This document shows positions 1 to 8,666 of a DNA stretch of 64,000 nucleotides, one piece after another; position 1 is the first letter of the stretch, and every line of letters starts with the position of its first letter. The position numbers and the translations under genes are program-made. Where the stretch lies: contig DAOTXR010000080.1 in the NCBI GenBank assembly GCA_034435375.1, positions 120,550 through 184,549 on the forward strand, written 5' to 3'. The notes beneath the pieces were generated by a model that was not told the origin of the DNA, ran no database searches, and was given only the letters and a program-made list of their open reading frames with translations. Origin of the DNA: DAOTXR01 sp034435375 (GTDB lineage Bacteria > Chloroflexota > Anaerolineae > Aggregatilineales > UBA3940).

Positions 1-1245
1 AACATTTCAGCTTTTTCCTTCGATGAGCTAGTTAGATACTTGCAATTTGGGCCCCTGTTGCTACCTGCCGCTGAAGGTGAGACGCCGGAGCCCGATCCGT
101 TGCAGGTTGCGCTCAACTCGGCTGACTGGGTGATCTTTGTCATGCTGGACGTGAACGGGGCTTATCCAGCGTCTAGTGCTGTCAAACAGTTTCTAGCTGA
201 GCCACCGGTTGGGCCTGATGCACATGTCATCGTGATGGCCATGGGTGCGCCCTATTACCTCGACTCCACAGAGGTCAGTAAGCTGACGGCCTACTATGCT
301 CTGTATAGCTATACCGATCCATTTGTCGACTTGGCTGCACGAGCGCTATTTCTAGATGCTGCACCGGTGGGTGCTCTGCCGCTCTCGGTGAGCGCGATCA
401 ATTATGATATCCTCAAAGCTACTTCACCCGACCCGTCTCAGGTACTGACCCTGTCGTATGCTATCGAGCGAGCCACAGGCGAAGTGTCAACCACGCCAAC
501 GCCCGAGGAGCCTGTTGTAGGGCAGGGAGACACTCTGCGCCTGAGCACCGGCGTGATCCTGGATCGCAACGCTCATCCTGTGCCGGATGGGACTCCTGTT
601 GACTTTGTCCTCAATTACACCCTCGACGGGCGACGAGACGTCCAGTCTGTCGTTACGGTAGGTGGTGTGGCGCAAACCAGCATCGTGCTAAGCCGACCCG
701 GTGAACTTCGCATCACGGTCCAGGCTGGCGATGCGCGTAGCTCGGACACTTTGCTGCTGGCGGTACCTGATACAGGCCGCGCCCCGATTGATGTTCTCCC
801 GCCGGACATTTTCCCGACCTTCACCCCTGAACCTACTGACACACCTGCTCCGCCGCCCACTCAGGTTGCACAGCCAACGCCACAGCCGACCCATACCGTC
901 AGCCTGCCCAATGGGCCACCTAGCGTCGATTTTGGCGATCTGTTTCTAGCGATGATCGGCCTCACAGGAATGGCGACTGTCACTTTTATGATTGGTTTTG
1001 TTCGACAGGATATGAACTATGGCCTGCTGCTGGCGCTGCCTGTGATTATCGTTGGGCTTGTGCTCTACAATTACTACGCGCTGCTGCTGCCAGGTGCGGG
1101 CTTGTGGCACGCCGCATTGGGCGATTCGTGGAGCGCTGCGCTGGCGTCCTGGTTAGGGGGTCTGCTGGGTGTTGGGGCTGCCCATCTTGGGATGTATGCG
1201 TGGGATCACTGGGGAAGACCACTAATCAAGCGGAAGCGTCGGTGA
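1..1245 (+). CDS. C-terminal part of a GH3 (NagZ-like) family protein with Ig-like and membrane regions; 5' end outside window
   Basis: The reading frame is open to the first base of the window, so only the last 414 residues are visible. The first ~150 residues resemble the C-terminal alpha/beta domain of glycoside hydrolase family 3 (beta-N-acetylhexosaminidase-like) proteins. They contain a stretch on proteins seen, or not seen, as active ('VIVMAMGAPYYLDS', 'FVDLAARALFLDAAPVGALP'). An Ig/invasin-like beta domain follows at roughly 165-255, then a Thr/Pro-rich linker (265-300). The C-terminus holds three or four hydrophobic helices and a basic tail (IKRKRR), so this end is membrane-anchored. 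The catalytic N-terminal barrel is not in view, so activity cannot be judged. The last 24 bases overlap the convergent kinase gene. The GH3 assignment is moderately sure; the membrane topology is clear. Confidence 0.6.
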   Translation, partial: NISAFSFDELVRYLQFGPLLLPAAEGETPEPDPLQVALNSADWVIFVMLDVNGAYPASSAVKQFLAEPPVGPDAHVIVMAMGAPYYLDSTEVSKLTAYYALYSYTDPFVDLAARALFLDAAPVGALPLSVSAINYDILKATSPDPSQVLTLSYAIERATGEVSTTPTPEEPVVGQGDTLRLSTGVILDRNAHPVPDGTPVDFVLNYTLDGRRDVQSVVTVGGVAQTSIVLSRPGELRITVQAGDARSSDTLLLAVPDTGRAPIDVLPPDIFPTFTPEPTDTPAPPPTQVAQPTPQPTHTVSLPNGPPSVDFGDLFLAMIGLTGMATVTFMIGFVRQDMNYGLLLALPVIIVGLVLYNYYALLLPGAGLWHAALGDSWSAALASWLGGLLGVGAAHLGMYAWDHWGRPLIKRKRR

Positions 1246-2307
1246 AAACAGAGTGACGATCACAGCAAGGACGAGAAGAGCCAGGGCTGTGAACGCCAAC
1301 AAGCGATTAAGCGGCGCGATACTGTCCAGATGGCTCTGCCCTGCGACGCGAGGCCAAGCGGCCATAGAACTGGTGGACAACAGCATATCGCGAAACTCCT
1401 GCACACTCGAAGGACGTTCGTCTGGGTGCATGGCGAGGGCCCATAGAACAGCGCGCTCGGTTCGAATGCTCAGGCGAGGGTTGATCTCGCGGGGTGGGAT
1501 CAGGGTATCTGGTTGCAGGAAGCGAATCTTTGCTTCAGCAGGTGGGGTGTTAGTCAGCAAGTGATACAACGTGGCTCCCAGGGAGTAGATGTCTGACCGG
1601 GGGTCAGTATGGCCGGTATCTCCTCCATATTGCTCCAGAGGTGTGTAGAATACGGTTCCCCGTCCCTGCACCACAGTGATTGTTCGGCTGTCATCTGGTC
1701 TCATGATCTTGACCAGCCCGAAATCTACCAGCTTGATCAGGCCGTCTGGCGTGAGTTTGATGTTAGCTGGTTTGATATCGCGATGTAGCACAGGAGGATT
1801 CTGGCTGTGCAAGTAGATCAATGCGTCACATAGTTGTCCGGCCCAGTCCAGGACCTGGCTTTCGGGAAGGAACCGTTCGTTGCTGCGGGCTTCCTCGATT
1901 TTCTGCCTCAGGTCTGTGCCCGGTATATAGTCCATCACCAGAAAGTCCCGGTTGCCTTCGCCGAAAAAATCGGATACTTTAGGGAGATTAGGATGGTCAA
2001 GGCGTGCGAGGATGCTAGCCTCGCGGTGAAATTGCCCGCGAGCCTGCTCTTGCTGTGAGGGTGAACTGTTGGGATCGATCTGGATCTCTTTGATGGCACA
2101 GAAACGGCCTGCAAGGCGAATGTCTTCGGCCCGATAGATCGACCCCATGCCGCCCTGCCCCACCGTCTCAAGGATGCGGTAGCGTGAGCGGAACACCGTG
2201 TTTGGTTTCACGGGAGGCAGCACACATTCCTCCTCGACCCTGACTTTCCCCGGTGTGAACAGACGCATTGCGGACGTTGGGGGCGCTGAACACCTGGTCA
2301 GAGACAT
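1222..2307 (-). CDS. Serine/threonine protein kinase with C-terminal membrane anchor
   Basis: This 361-residue Hanks-type kinase phosphorylates Ser/Thr on partner proteins. Visible motifs are the glycine loop GQGGMGSIY (50-58), the ATP lysine in CAIKEI (Lys73), the catalytic loop HRDIKPAN (175-182), the DFG motif (195-197), and 'SDIYSLG' of the F-helix. A single hydrophobic helix near 335-357 leaves only a few outside residues, so it is tail-anchored with no sensor domain. The ATG at 2307 has no clear ribosome binding site; Met14 (2268) is an alternative start. It is divergent from an FHA/winged-helix regulator whose FHA domain is the type that binds phospho-Thr, so that protein is the likely substrate (inference). 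Its 3' end overlaps the upstream convergent gene by 24 bases. Confidence 0.9.
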   Translation of the reverse strand: MSLTRCSAPPTSAMRLFTPGKVRVEEECVLPPVKPNTVFRSRYRILETVGQGGMGSIYRAEDIRLAGRFCAIKEIQIDPNSSPSQQEQARGQFHREASILARLDHPNLPKVSDFFGEGNRDFLVMDYIPGTDLRQKIEEARSNERFLPESQVLDWAGQLCDALIYLHSQNPPVLHRDIKPANIKLTPDGLIKLVDFGLVKIMRPDDSRTITVVQGRGTVFYTPLEQYGGDTGHTDPRSDIYSLGATLYHLLTNTPPAEAKIRFLQPDTLIPPREINPRLSIRTERAVLWALAMHPDERPSSVQEFRDMLLSTSSMAAWPRVAGQSHLDSIAPLNRLLAFTALALLVLAVIVTLFSPTLPLD

Positions 2308-2338
2308 TATCCATTTGTGAAGGGTTTGTCAAGGGGGC

Positions 2339-2346
2339 ATTATACT
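2339..2346. promoter_or_regulatory. Divergent -10 region between the kinase and FHA regulator genes
   Basis: On the minus strand these bases read TATAAT (2344-2339), suitably placed for the kinase start at 2307. The plus strand reads TATACT over 2341-2346. No good -35 is visible for either. The two starts are only about 40 bases apart, so binding by the regulator here would affect both genes. Confidence 0.35.
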
Positions 2347-3048
2347 GTGACAGGACTCACTGTTGACAGAGACAAACCTGTGCTGCTGGTCGTCGAAGGG
2401 CCAATGCGTGGTCAGCAGGCGATCATGCAGGGCGATCATTTGGTAGTTGGGCGGGGTCCTGAGTGTGACATGGTGATTGCGGATCGCCGAGTCTCACGTG
2501 AACACGTGCGTATCTGGCGAGAGGGCAACCGTTACATGATCGAGGACCTGGGCAGCAAGAACGGGACGCACGTCAACGCTGAGCGTCTGGCTGATGCCCC
2601 GCGCGAGTTATACGATGGAGACGAGATTCAGATTGCACTGGCTGTGAAGATTCGTTTCATCGGATCAGAAGCTACCGTGCCGCTCTCCCTGGACGAAACT
2701 GAAATATCTAATGTTGGCCTCAGACTAGACGAACGAACCCGCCAAGTGATGATCAACGGTGTACTCGTCGATCCGCAGCTGTCCCTTTACCAGTATCGCT
2801 TACTTCAGTTGCTGGTCGAACGCAATGGAGGCATCTGCACCCGCGACGATGTTGTGCGTGCTGTATGGCCGGATGCGGTCGAAGAGGGTGTCAGTGAGCA
2901 GGCTATTGATGCCCTAGTACGCCGTCTGCGCGACCGATTAGCCGAGGTAGATCCCAGCCATGAGTACGTTGTGACTGTGCGTGGACACGGGTTCCGCCTT
3001 CAACAGCCGGGCCACAGCGACAGACAGAAGGAGCAAGCTGATCATTAG
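2347..3048 (+). CDS. FHA domain-winged helix (OmpR/PhoB-type) transcriptional regulator
   Basis: The 233-residue protein has an N-terminal FHA domain (about residues 12-100) with the conserved GR, S-R-E-H and N-G-T signatures. An OmpR/PhoB C-terminal DNA-binding winged helix follows (about 125-225; 'YQYRLLQLL', 'VSEQAIDALVRRLRDRL', 'VRGHGFRL'). There is no receiver domain, so phosphothreonine binding by FHA rather than aspartyl phosphorylation should be the input. The start chosen is GTG 2347, nine bases after AAGGGGG (2331-2337); the frame is open further up to GTG 2317. Divergence from the Ser/Thr kinase at 1222-2307 suggests a kinase-regulator pair comparable in logic to PknH-EmbR, though the domain order differs. 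Target genes are unknown. Confidence 0.88.
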   Translation: MTGLTVDRDKPVLLVVEGPMRGQQAIMQGDHLVVGRGPECDMVIADRRVSREHVRIWREGNRYMIEDLGSKNGTHVNAERLADAPRELYDGDEIQIALAVKIRFIGSEATVPLSLDETEISNVGLRLDERTRQVMINGVLVDPQLSLYQYRLLQLLVERNGGICTRDDVVRAVWPDAVEEGVSEQAIDALVRRLRDRLAEVDPSHEYVVTVRGHGFRLQQPGHSDRQKEQADH

Positions 3049-3077
3049 ACAGCTATGTGTGCCCTAAGCATCGATGA

Positions 3078-5063
3078 TCAGCCTGCTTCGTCGGCGGTGA
3101 AGTCCACATACTCCTTCTGCGTTAGCGCTTCTTTTCCGATTCTCAGAAGGTCAAGCAGCTCTGTCATAGCCGCCGCTTTGTCCTCCGCGTCTGTGGGTGA
3201 CCAGGTGCGGCTTTTGAGCTCCAAAAAATAGCTCTCGTAGCTGGGCTCCAGAAGCCGGTCGAGGTTGACATAGAAACGCATTCCACGGTAGTCGATATGC
3301 CAGCGCCGTCTCTCCTTGACAACCTCCCGTTCAGACTTGGCCTGCACGTATTCACGGTAGAAGCGAAGTGGGCGCGTGGCGGGAGAGATGTAGCGTGAGC
3401 GTGAGAGCAGGATAGCATTCTGGAACTCCCGCTCCTTCAGTTCGCCTGTGAGAGTTAAACGGGTGCGCACGCTCGAAACGTTGCCATGTTCATCCAGGAA
3501 GTCGTCTTCGCGATAGCGCAGGCGGTAGTATTCAGGTGCGCCAATCTCGAAGTAGGTATCATACTGCCGATAGTGTGAATACTTTACGACGGTAACCTCG
3601 GAGCACTCCAACAGGACCTGAACCCGCGTCGGGTCCTCGAGCCGAGCCTTGACTTGAATTTCGTAGCTCTCTTCCTGCTGCACGTCGCCGATTGTGACCA
3701 GCTTACTGAGGATGTCGCCTTCGCGAGCAATCAGGAAGGAGTCGATTCGCTTTGCTACCTCAGCAGCTTGCCTGAGCAGTTCCTCACTATCGACCGTTGT
3801 CAGGGCCCCACTGCGCATCAGCCACCGGCCATTACACATGACATGGTACACATCTGCGCTCTTGGCAGCGTATACGATCCGTGCGTAAATGGCCTGTGCA
3901 TCGCGTTCAAAACTGGGCAGGTTGTGCAGGCGATTGAGGTCTAGAATGGCAATATCGGCTCGCTTGCCTGGCTCCAATGATCCTGTCAAGTGATCAATGT
4001 GTAGAGCGCGCGCTCCCATGATCGTTGCCATCTCAAAGGCTTGGCGTGCAGGCAGCGTAACTGGGTTGTCGGTGGCCACCTTAGCGAGGATCGCAGCCAG
4101 CCGTGTCTCCTCGAACATATCGAGGTCATTGTTGCTGGCCGGGCCATCTGTCCCGATCCCCACGTTCAGCCCCAGATCGAGCATCCTCCCCACGGGAGCG
4201 ATGCCGCTTGCCAGTTTGAGGTTACTGGTAGGATTATGCACCACGCCAGCATTGTGATGTAATAGGGTCCGGATTTCACCTTCGTCCACATGTACGCAGT
4301 GAGCGGCGATCACTTTGGCGCTGAATAAGTTCTGCTTCTTTACCCACGGCACAGTCGGCATGCCATATTGGTCACGGCTTGCTAGGGCCTCCTCGGCGGT
4401 CTCGTTAATGTGGATATGCAGCGGCACATCGAACTCGTTGGCCAGCGCTGCGCACATCTGTAAGATTTCGGCAGTGCAGGTATATGGTGCGTGTGGAGCA
4501 ACGGCAGGTACAATCAGCGGGTGATCTTTCCAACGGACGATGAATTCACGGCATGCAGCCAGGCTTTCTTCATAATTGTCTGCATCGGGTGATGGGAACT
4601 TGAGGATAGTCTGACCGCACACTGCCCGCAGGCCAGCTTCGACGCTGGCCCGCGCCACATCTTCCTCGAAGTAATACATGTCAGCAAAGGTTGTGACACC
4701 TGACCGGATCATCTCGGCGCAGCCTAACAAGGTGCCTAGCCGCACAAAGTCCGGATCGACAAATTCGCGTTCGGTGGGCATCATATAGCCCATGAGCCAT
4801 ACATCCAAACGCAGATCATCAGCCAGGCCGCGTAACAGTGTCATGGCGACATGGGTGTGGGCGTTGATCAAGCCCGGCGTGATTGTTAGCCCGGTGCAGT
4901 CCACAGTCTCCTGAGCTTGGTACTCTTTGCAGATTTTCTCTGCTTCTCCCACGGCTACCAGCGAATCGCCCCGAATGGCAACTGCGCCGTTGGGAATTAC
5001 AGAGTATGATTTATCCATTGTCACGACAGTGCCATTGTTGAGGATCACATCGACAGGTATCAT
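3078..5063 (-). CDS. mtaD: MTA/SAH deaminase-type amidohydrolase fused to a C-terminal CYTH domain
   Basis: Residues 1-~440 are a metal-dependent amidohydrolase of the 5-methylthioadenosine/S-adenosylhomocysteine deaminase family. It has H-T-H metal ligands (69-71), 'HIHINE', 'AAHCVHVD' and 'GTDGPASNN'. It should deaminate adenosine-type nucleosides of the methyl cycle. Family members are normally ~430 residues, but this one has 661. The extra part (about 464-645) has the marks of a CYTH triphosphate-tunnel domain: a near-EXEXK start (EIQVK), QYDTYFE, YRLRYRED, a KERRRW strand, and a YFLELK strand. CYTH domains bind or cleave triphosphates. Start ATG 5063 follows GTGGAGG; a TTG at 5090 is less likely. 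The fusion, and whether both halves are active, is the odd point. Confidence 0.85.
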   Translation of the reverse strand: MIPVDVILNNGTVVTMDKSYSVIPNGAVAIRGDSLVAVGEAEKICKEYQAQETVDCTGLTITPGLINAHTHVAMTLLRGLADDLRLDVWLMGYMMPTEREFVDPDFVRLGTLLGCAEMIRSGVTTFADMYYFEEDVARASVEAGLRAVCGQTILKFPSPDADNYEESLAACREFIVRWKDHPLIVPAVAPHAPYTCTAEILQMCAALANEFDVPLHIHINETAEEALASRDQYGMPTVPWVKKQNLFSAKVIAAHCVHVDEGEIRTLLHHNAGVVHNPTSNLKLASGIAPVGRMLDLGLNVGIGTDGPASNNDLDMFEETRLAAILAKVATDNPVTLPARQAFEMATIMGARALHIDHLTGSLEPGKRADIAILDLNRLHNLPSFERDAQAIYARIVYAAKSADVYHVMCNGRWLMRSGALTTVDSEELLRQAAEVAKRIDSFLIAREGDILSKLVTIGDVQQEESYEIQVKARLEDPTRVQVLLECSEVTVVKYSHYRQYDTYFEIGAPEYYRLRYREDDFLDEHGNVSSVRTRLTLTGELKEREFQNAILLSRSRYISPATRPLRFYREYVQAKSEREVVKERRRWHIDYRGMRFYVNLDRLLEPSYESYFLELKSRTWSPTDAEDKAAAMTELLDLLRIGKEALTQKEYVDFTADEAG

Positions 5064-5089
5064 AGAGCCTCCACTTGCTAATTGCGCCA

Positions 5090-5097
5090 ATTATAAT
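5090..5097. promoter_or_regulatory. Overlapping divergent -10 boxes (mtaD-like / EEP membrane protein)
   Basis: ATTATAAT reads TATAAT on both strands (minus 5095-5090, plus 5092-5097). It lies 27 bases upstream of the mtaD-like start and about 70 bases upstream of the plus-strand start at 5167. The -35 boxes are weak on both sides, so the call rests on the -10 and its position. Confidence 0.45.
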
Positions 5098-5166
5098 GGC
5101 CATGGCTCGAAAAGCTACTCTGTCGTGGCGACTCGAGCAACTATTTTTGCTAAGGAAGCCATCCGT

Positions 5167-7104
5167 ATGGGACTAGGCCGAATCTATCGTCTGATCGAGA
5201 GCAGCCTGGTGGCGCTGTTCTTCCTCCAGGCGTCACGTGTAGTCTTTGCTGCGTTACTTAGCACGACAAACGTGGCACTGGCAAACGGCCAGGTGGATCT
5301 GATGCTCGTCTATGCCCACCTCATGTTGATCGGAGCCATTGTTCTGCCCTGGTTTGCGCCGCGCTCTAGAGCTGCGCTGCCTGAGACGCTCAGTATCACT
5401 GCGATACTCATCTCGCTTGCCCGTGTGATGCTTACGGTTCAAGTACCGATGATACGTCTGGCTGCTGGGTTGCTGATCGTTGGGGTAGGGGGAGTATATT
5501 TTACCTCACTGGTTCGCGCCAACTGGCGCACGTTGGTCTCAACAATGGTGGTTGGCATCACATTTGACCAGCTTCTCCGAGCCCGCGACACATATGATAT
5601 ATCATTGCGCACTTGGCTCGACCTTCTCATCGCCGGGCGGCATCTGCTCATCCCCTGGATCGTGGTGCAAGCGGTGATCGCCATCTTCCTGATCGTTGTG
5701 AGTCGCTTGGCTCGCCGCACTGCCCGGAGCGAGCCATACGAACCGGGCTTTGTATCTGCCTGGGGTGGATTGTCACTAGGCGGGTTTCTGGCACTAGAGA
5801 CTCTGGTGCTCGGCATGCCGAACGTTGTGGCCCGCTGGACTGGTGTGGCTTATGCTGGTCTGGTGCCCTGGCTGATTCTGGTGACAGCTCTACCTTTACT
5901 TCCGGCGGTCCGCCGTTTGATGGGCGAGACGCTGGCCATGTTTGATGACCGCCTACGTGGTTTGGTATGGTTGTTTGCATTGCTGATGCTAATCGTGGTT
6001 GGTAATCGTTTGGCTGGGCTGGCTGCCGCCGGGGCGCTCATCTTTGCCCAGTTTATGGCGGTGCTGCTGTTGTGGTGGATGCCTAGCCCTCCCGATCCGG
6101 TAGAGGTGGAACAGTCTGGTCCGTCGGTCAGTTTGGGGCTGGCTGCTTTCGCACTATTGACCTATGCCTACAGCCTGACTTTTGAGTATGCCTTGATTCT
6201 TCCTTGGCTCAAGAATCAGGCTTTGTCTATCATTCTGGTGGCTGCTACGCTGTCTGTGGTGCCGCGTATGTTGTGGCGCGAGGAGGACCCCTGGCTGCTT
6301 GTGCCAGCAGCGCCAGAAGGTATAGCTATGACTTTCGTTGCGCCGGTAGCCGTCTTGGGTCTCATTTTGAGTGGCCTGAATGTCGAGCTTGCGCCGCCGC
6401 CGTTCAAGCCCACGCTTCGTGTAGCAACCTATAACATAAACGGAGGTTACGACGACCGCGGCGTATTTCAGCTTGAGTTTATTGCCCGTACTATTGAAGC
6501 CAGTCTGGCTGATGTGGTTATCCTGCAAGAGGTTGACGCGGGACGTCCGGTGAGCTATGGCATTGATGAGGTTCAATATTTGGCCTGGCGGCTGGGTATG
6601 TACCAAGCATATGTGCCGACCGCTGAGCATGTTCGCGGTTTGGCCATCCTCTCTCGCTGGCCACTGTCGTCCCGCGCGACGGCCACGTTGCCAGGCATCG
6701 GTGAACAACGGGCCAGCCTGAGAGCCTTGATCGAGGATCCGTCTTCGGAACGCAGTGTGACGGTGATTGGCGCTCAGCTCTCGGATGGCCCTGATGAAGA
6801 CCGTGTTGAGCAGCTTGCCGTGCTATTAGGTTTTGTCGGCGATTCCTCGCCACTGGTGCTGGGTGCCGATCTGGCAGGAACACCCCAGGACTTTGTCTAC
6901 CAGCAACTTGTTGCAAATTCGTTCGTGGACCCTGATGTCGCATTAGGTATCGAGCAAGGATATACCACTCCCGCTCGCAATCCATCCCTCCGACACGATT
7001 ACGTCTTGGTGCGTAATCTGGTGCCCCTCGACTCGCGGCAGGTCGACAGCACAGCCTCCGATCACCGTTTGGTCGTCATCGAGGTCGGCTGGCCAGGAAA
7101 CTGA
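5167..7104 (+). CDS. Polytopic membrane protein with C-terminal endonuclease/exonuclease/phosphatase (EEP) domain
   Basis: The 645-residue protein has about ten or more hydrophobic helices over residues 1-410 and then an EEP-fold domain (417-645). EEP landmarks are 'VATYNINGG' (Asn), 'ILQEVD' (metal-binding Glu ~455), 'VLGADLAG', 'RHDYVLV' and the terminal SDH (631-633). The usual catalytic His of the N-T-H-L strand appears as Gln (GAQLS). The Asn of GDxN is Ala (GADLA), so hydrolytic activity may be reduced or changed. Start ATG 5167 follows TAAGGAAG; the open frame runs up to 4927 inside the divergent gene and is not used. Comparable membrane-EEP proteins are usually annotated without a known substrate. 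The 3' end overlaps the convergent rmlD-like gene by 43 bases. Confidence 0.75.
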   Translation: MGLGRIYRLIESSLVALFFLQASRVVFAALLSTTNVALANGQVDLMLVYAHLMLIGAIVLPWFAPRSRAALPETLSITAILISLARVMLTVQVPMIRLAAGLLIVGVGGVYFTSLVRANWRTLVSTMVVGITFDQLLRARDTYDISLRTWLDLLIAGRHLLIPWIVVQAVIAIFLIVVSRLARRTARSEPYEPGFVSAWGGLSLGGFLALETLVLGMPNVVARWTGVAYAGLVPWLILVTALPLLPAVRRLMGETLAMFDDRLRGLVWLFALLMLIVVGNRLAGLAAAGALIFAQFMAVLLLWWMPSPPDPVEVEQSGPSVSLGLAAFALLTYAYSLTFEYALILPWLKNQALSIILVAATLSVVPRMLWREEDPWLLVPAAPEGIAMTFVAPVAVLGLILSGLNVELAPPPFKPTLRVATYNINGGYDDRGVFQLEFIARTIEASLADVVILQEVDAGRPVSYGIDEVQYLAWRLGMYQAYVPTAEHVRGLAILSRWPLSSRATATLPGIGEQRASLRALIEDPSSERSVTVIGAQLSDGPDEDRVEQLAVLLGFVGDSSPLVLGADLAGTPQDFVYQQLVANSFVDPDVALGIEQGYTTPARNPSLRHDYVLVRNLVPLDSRQVDSTASDHRLVVIEVGWPGN

Positions 7105-7943
7105 CCTTTGGCTGCTCGTTCCAGAGCCTGTTCTATGGCGATCAGCGGCGTGTGAAGAACTGCATGTGCCCGATCGAGGCGCAGGGTACAGTTGCGTGGC
7201 CTGAGGGGCGCCAGTTCAGCCGCCTGGACAGGCTGTGCCACATGAACCGGATCATGACCAAGTGCCTGCAGCAGGGCGCAGCCGTACTCCCAGCGATTCA
7301 TAGGCTGCGGGCCTGCTATGTTCAGAATGCCTGTGATGTCCGATTCCGCTAGTTCCAGCAGGATTTCCGCCAGATTCCATGCCCAGATTGGCTGCCTGAC
7401 CTCATCCGTGAATAGCGGCACCTGCTGACCGGAAGCGATCAACCTCTGCATCCAAGCGATCTGCCGATTCTCTGGTGCAAGGTCATAAATGAGACTGGTA
7501 CGGACGATCAGGCAGTCACCGCCTGCACTCAGGAGGTACTGTTCGTTTTCTGCTTTAACTTTACCATAGGGATGCGTCGGGGTAGGGAGGTCATCCTCAC
7601 TGTAGGGGGGTTTTGTGCCATCATAGACCATGTCTGTCGACAGAGCCAGCAGGCGGCATTTCGCAGATCGTGCAGCCTGGCTGATGTTGCGGACTGACGC
7701 AGCGTTGGTTTCGACCATGTCCGCGCTGCGGTCCGAAGCTGCTGCGTGGATGATCACGTCTGGCTTCACGTTGTGGACTAGAGTCAGGACCGCCTCGTTT
7801 TGTCTCAGATCAAGTTGAACTGCATGTCCTCCCCCTACAGCAGGATTAGTGAAGTATGTGCTCGTTGTAGACCAGCGACTGGCAGCCAGTGACGACAAAG
7901 GACGCCCCAGATTGCCGCTTGCGCCTGTAATCAGCAGTCTCAT
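7062..7943 (-). CDS. dTDP-4-dehydrorhamnose reductase-like SDR (RmlD family)
   Basis: This 293-residue extended-SDR protein has an N-terminal NAD(P)-binding motif GASGNLG, the 'HAAA' strand, 'STDMVYDG' and the catalytic Y-x-x-x-K as YGKVK. Length and motifs fit RmlD/sugar-nucleotide reductases, which reduce dTDP-4-keto-6-deoxy-mannose to dTDP-rhamnose; other RmlD-like proteins act on other nucleotides or regulate MAT. No rmlA, rmlB or rmlC is nearby, so the substrate is not fixed by context. The gene starts in a 4-base ATGA overlap with rnc, so it is translated from the fabF-rnc message. Confidence 0.8.
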   Translation of the reverse strand: MRLLITGASGNLGRPLSSLAASRWSTTSTYFTNPAVGGGHAVQLDLRQNEAVLTLVHNVKPDVIIHAAASDRSADMVETNAASVRNISQAARSAKCRLLALSTDMVYDGTKPPYSEDDLPTPTHPYGKVKAENEQYLLSAGGDCLIVRTSLIYDLAPENRQIAWMQRLIASGQQVPLFTDEVRQPIWAWNLAEILLELAESDITGILNIAGPQPMNRWEYGCALLQALGHDPVHVAQPVQAAELAPLRPRNCTLRLDRAHAVLHTPLIAIEQALERAAKGQFPGQPTSMTTKR

Positions 7944-8647
7944 GCGCGATCAGAATCCTGGAGACGTTCTAGGGCCAGCCGTGCAGCAACCTGTGCGGCG
8001 GCCTGCTTGCTCAGCCCGGTTCCGACGGCAACCTGCTCGTTGCCCAGATAAACGGCGACGGTGAATTCCTTAGCATGATCCGGTCCAATGCTGCTCAGCG
8101 TTTTGTACGTGGGAGTGAGGCCCAGCTGAGCCTGGCTCCATTCCTGCAGACGGCTCTTGGCGTCTTTGTCGAGTTCCAGCCTTAGGATGGTATCCAGAGT
8201 TGCCTCGAAAAGCGGCGTGATGAATTGCCTGACTTCCTCCAATCCTTTGTCGAGATACATTGCGCCCATGACTGCCTCGAGAGCGGCACACAAATTGGTG
8301 AGACGCTCACGGCCGCCGCTATCTTCTTCTCCGTGGCCAAGCAGGAGAGCTTGGTCGATGTGGCATTGCACCGCAAATCTGGCCAGAGTCTCGGTACGCA
8401 CTAAGGCCGCGCGCAAGCGGGTCAAACGGCCTTCGGTTGCCTCTGGAAAGCGGTGGTACAGGAGCTCCCCGCTGATGAAATCTAATACGGCATCGCCAAG
8501 GAACTCAAGCCGCTGGTTGTCCTCGATGCCTTGGCGAGGATGCTCGTTGAGGTAGGAGGGGTGGGTCAGTGCCCGTAACAATAGCGACTGATCGCGAAAG
8601 GACAGGCAATTAAGCTCTTGGAAGGCGGCCAAGTCGATCTCGCTCAT
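7940..8647 (-). CDS. rnc: Ribonuclease III
   Basis: RNase III cleaves double-stranded RNA in rRNA maturation and mRNA decay. The 235-residue protein has the signature 'NQRLEFLGDAVLD' near residue 43, the second acidic helix 'ALEAVMGAMYLD', and a C-terminal dsRNA-binding domain (about 160-230, ending 'KQAAAQVAARLALERL'). Length and all four metal-binding acidic positions look normal. It lies 19 bases downstream of fabF and overlaps the rmlD-like gene by 4 bases. The fabF-rnc neighbourhood is common in bacteria, but the usual acpP is not seen upstream here. Confidence 0.97.
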   Translation of the reverse strand: MSEIDLAAFQELNCLSFRDQSLLLRALTHPSYLNEHPRQGIEDNQRLEFLGDAVLDFISGELLYHRFPEATEGRLTRLRAALVRTETLARFAVQCHIDQALLLGHGEEDSGGRERLTNLCAALEAVMGAMYLDKGLEEVRQFITPLFEATLDTILRLELDKDAKSRLQEWSQAQLGLTPTYKTLSSIGPDHAKEFTVAVYLGNEQVAVGTGLSKQAAAQVAARLALERLQDSDRA

Positions 8648-8666
8648 GAACCTGACACCTCGTGGT

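Noticed and set aside
6154..6708. 184-codon open frame antisense to the EEP gene
   Set aside because: No domain, no ribosome binding site, wholly inside a clear coding region.
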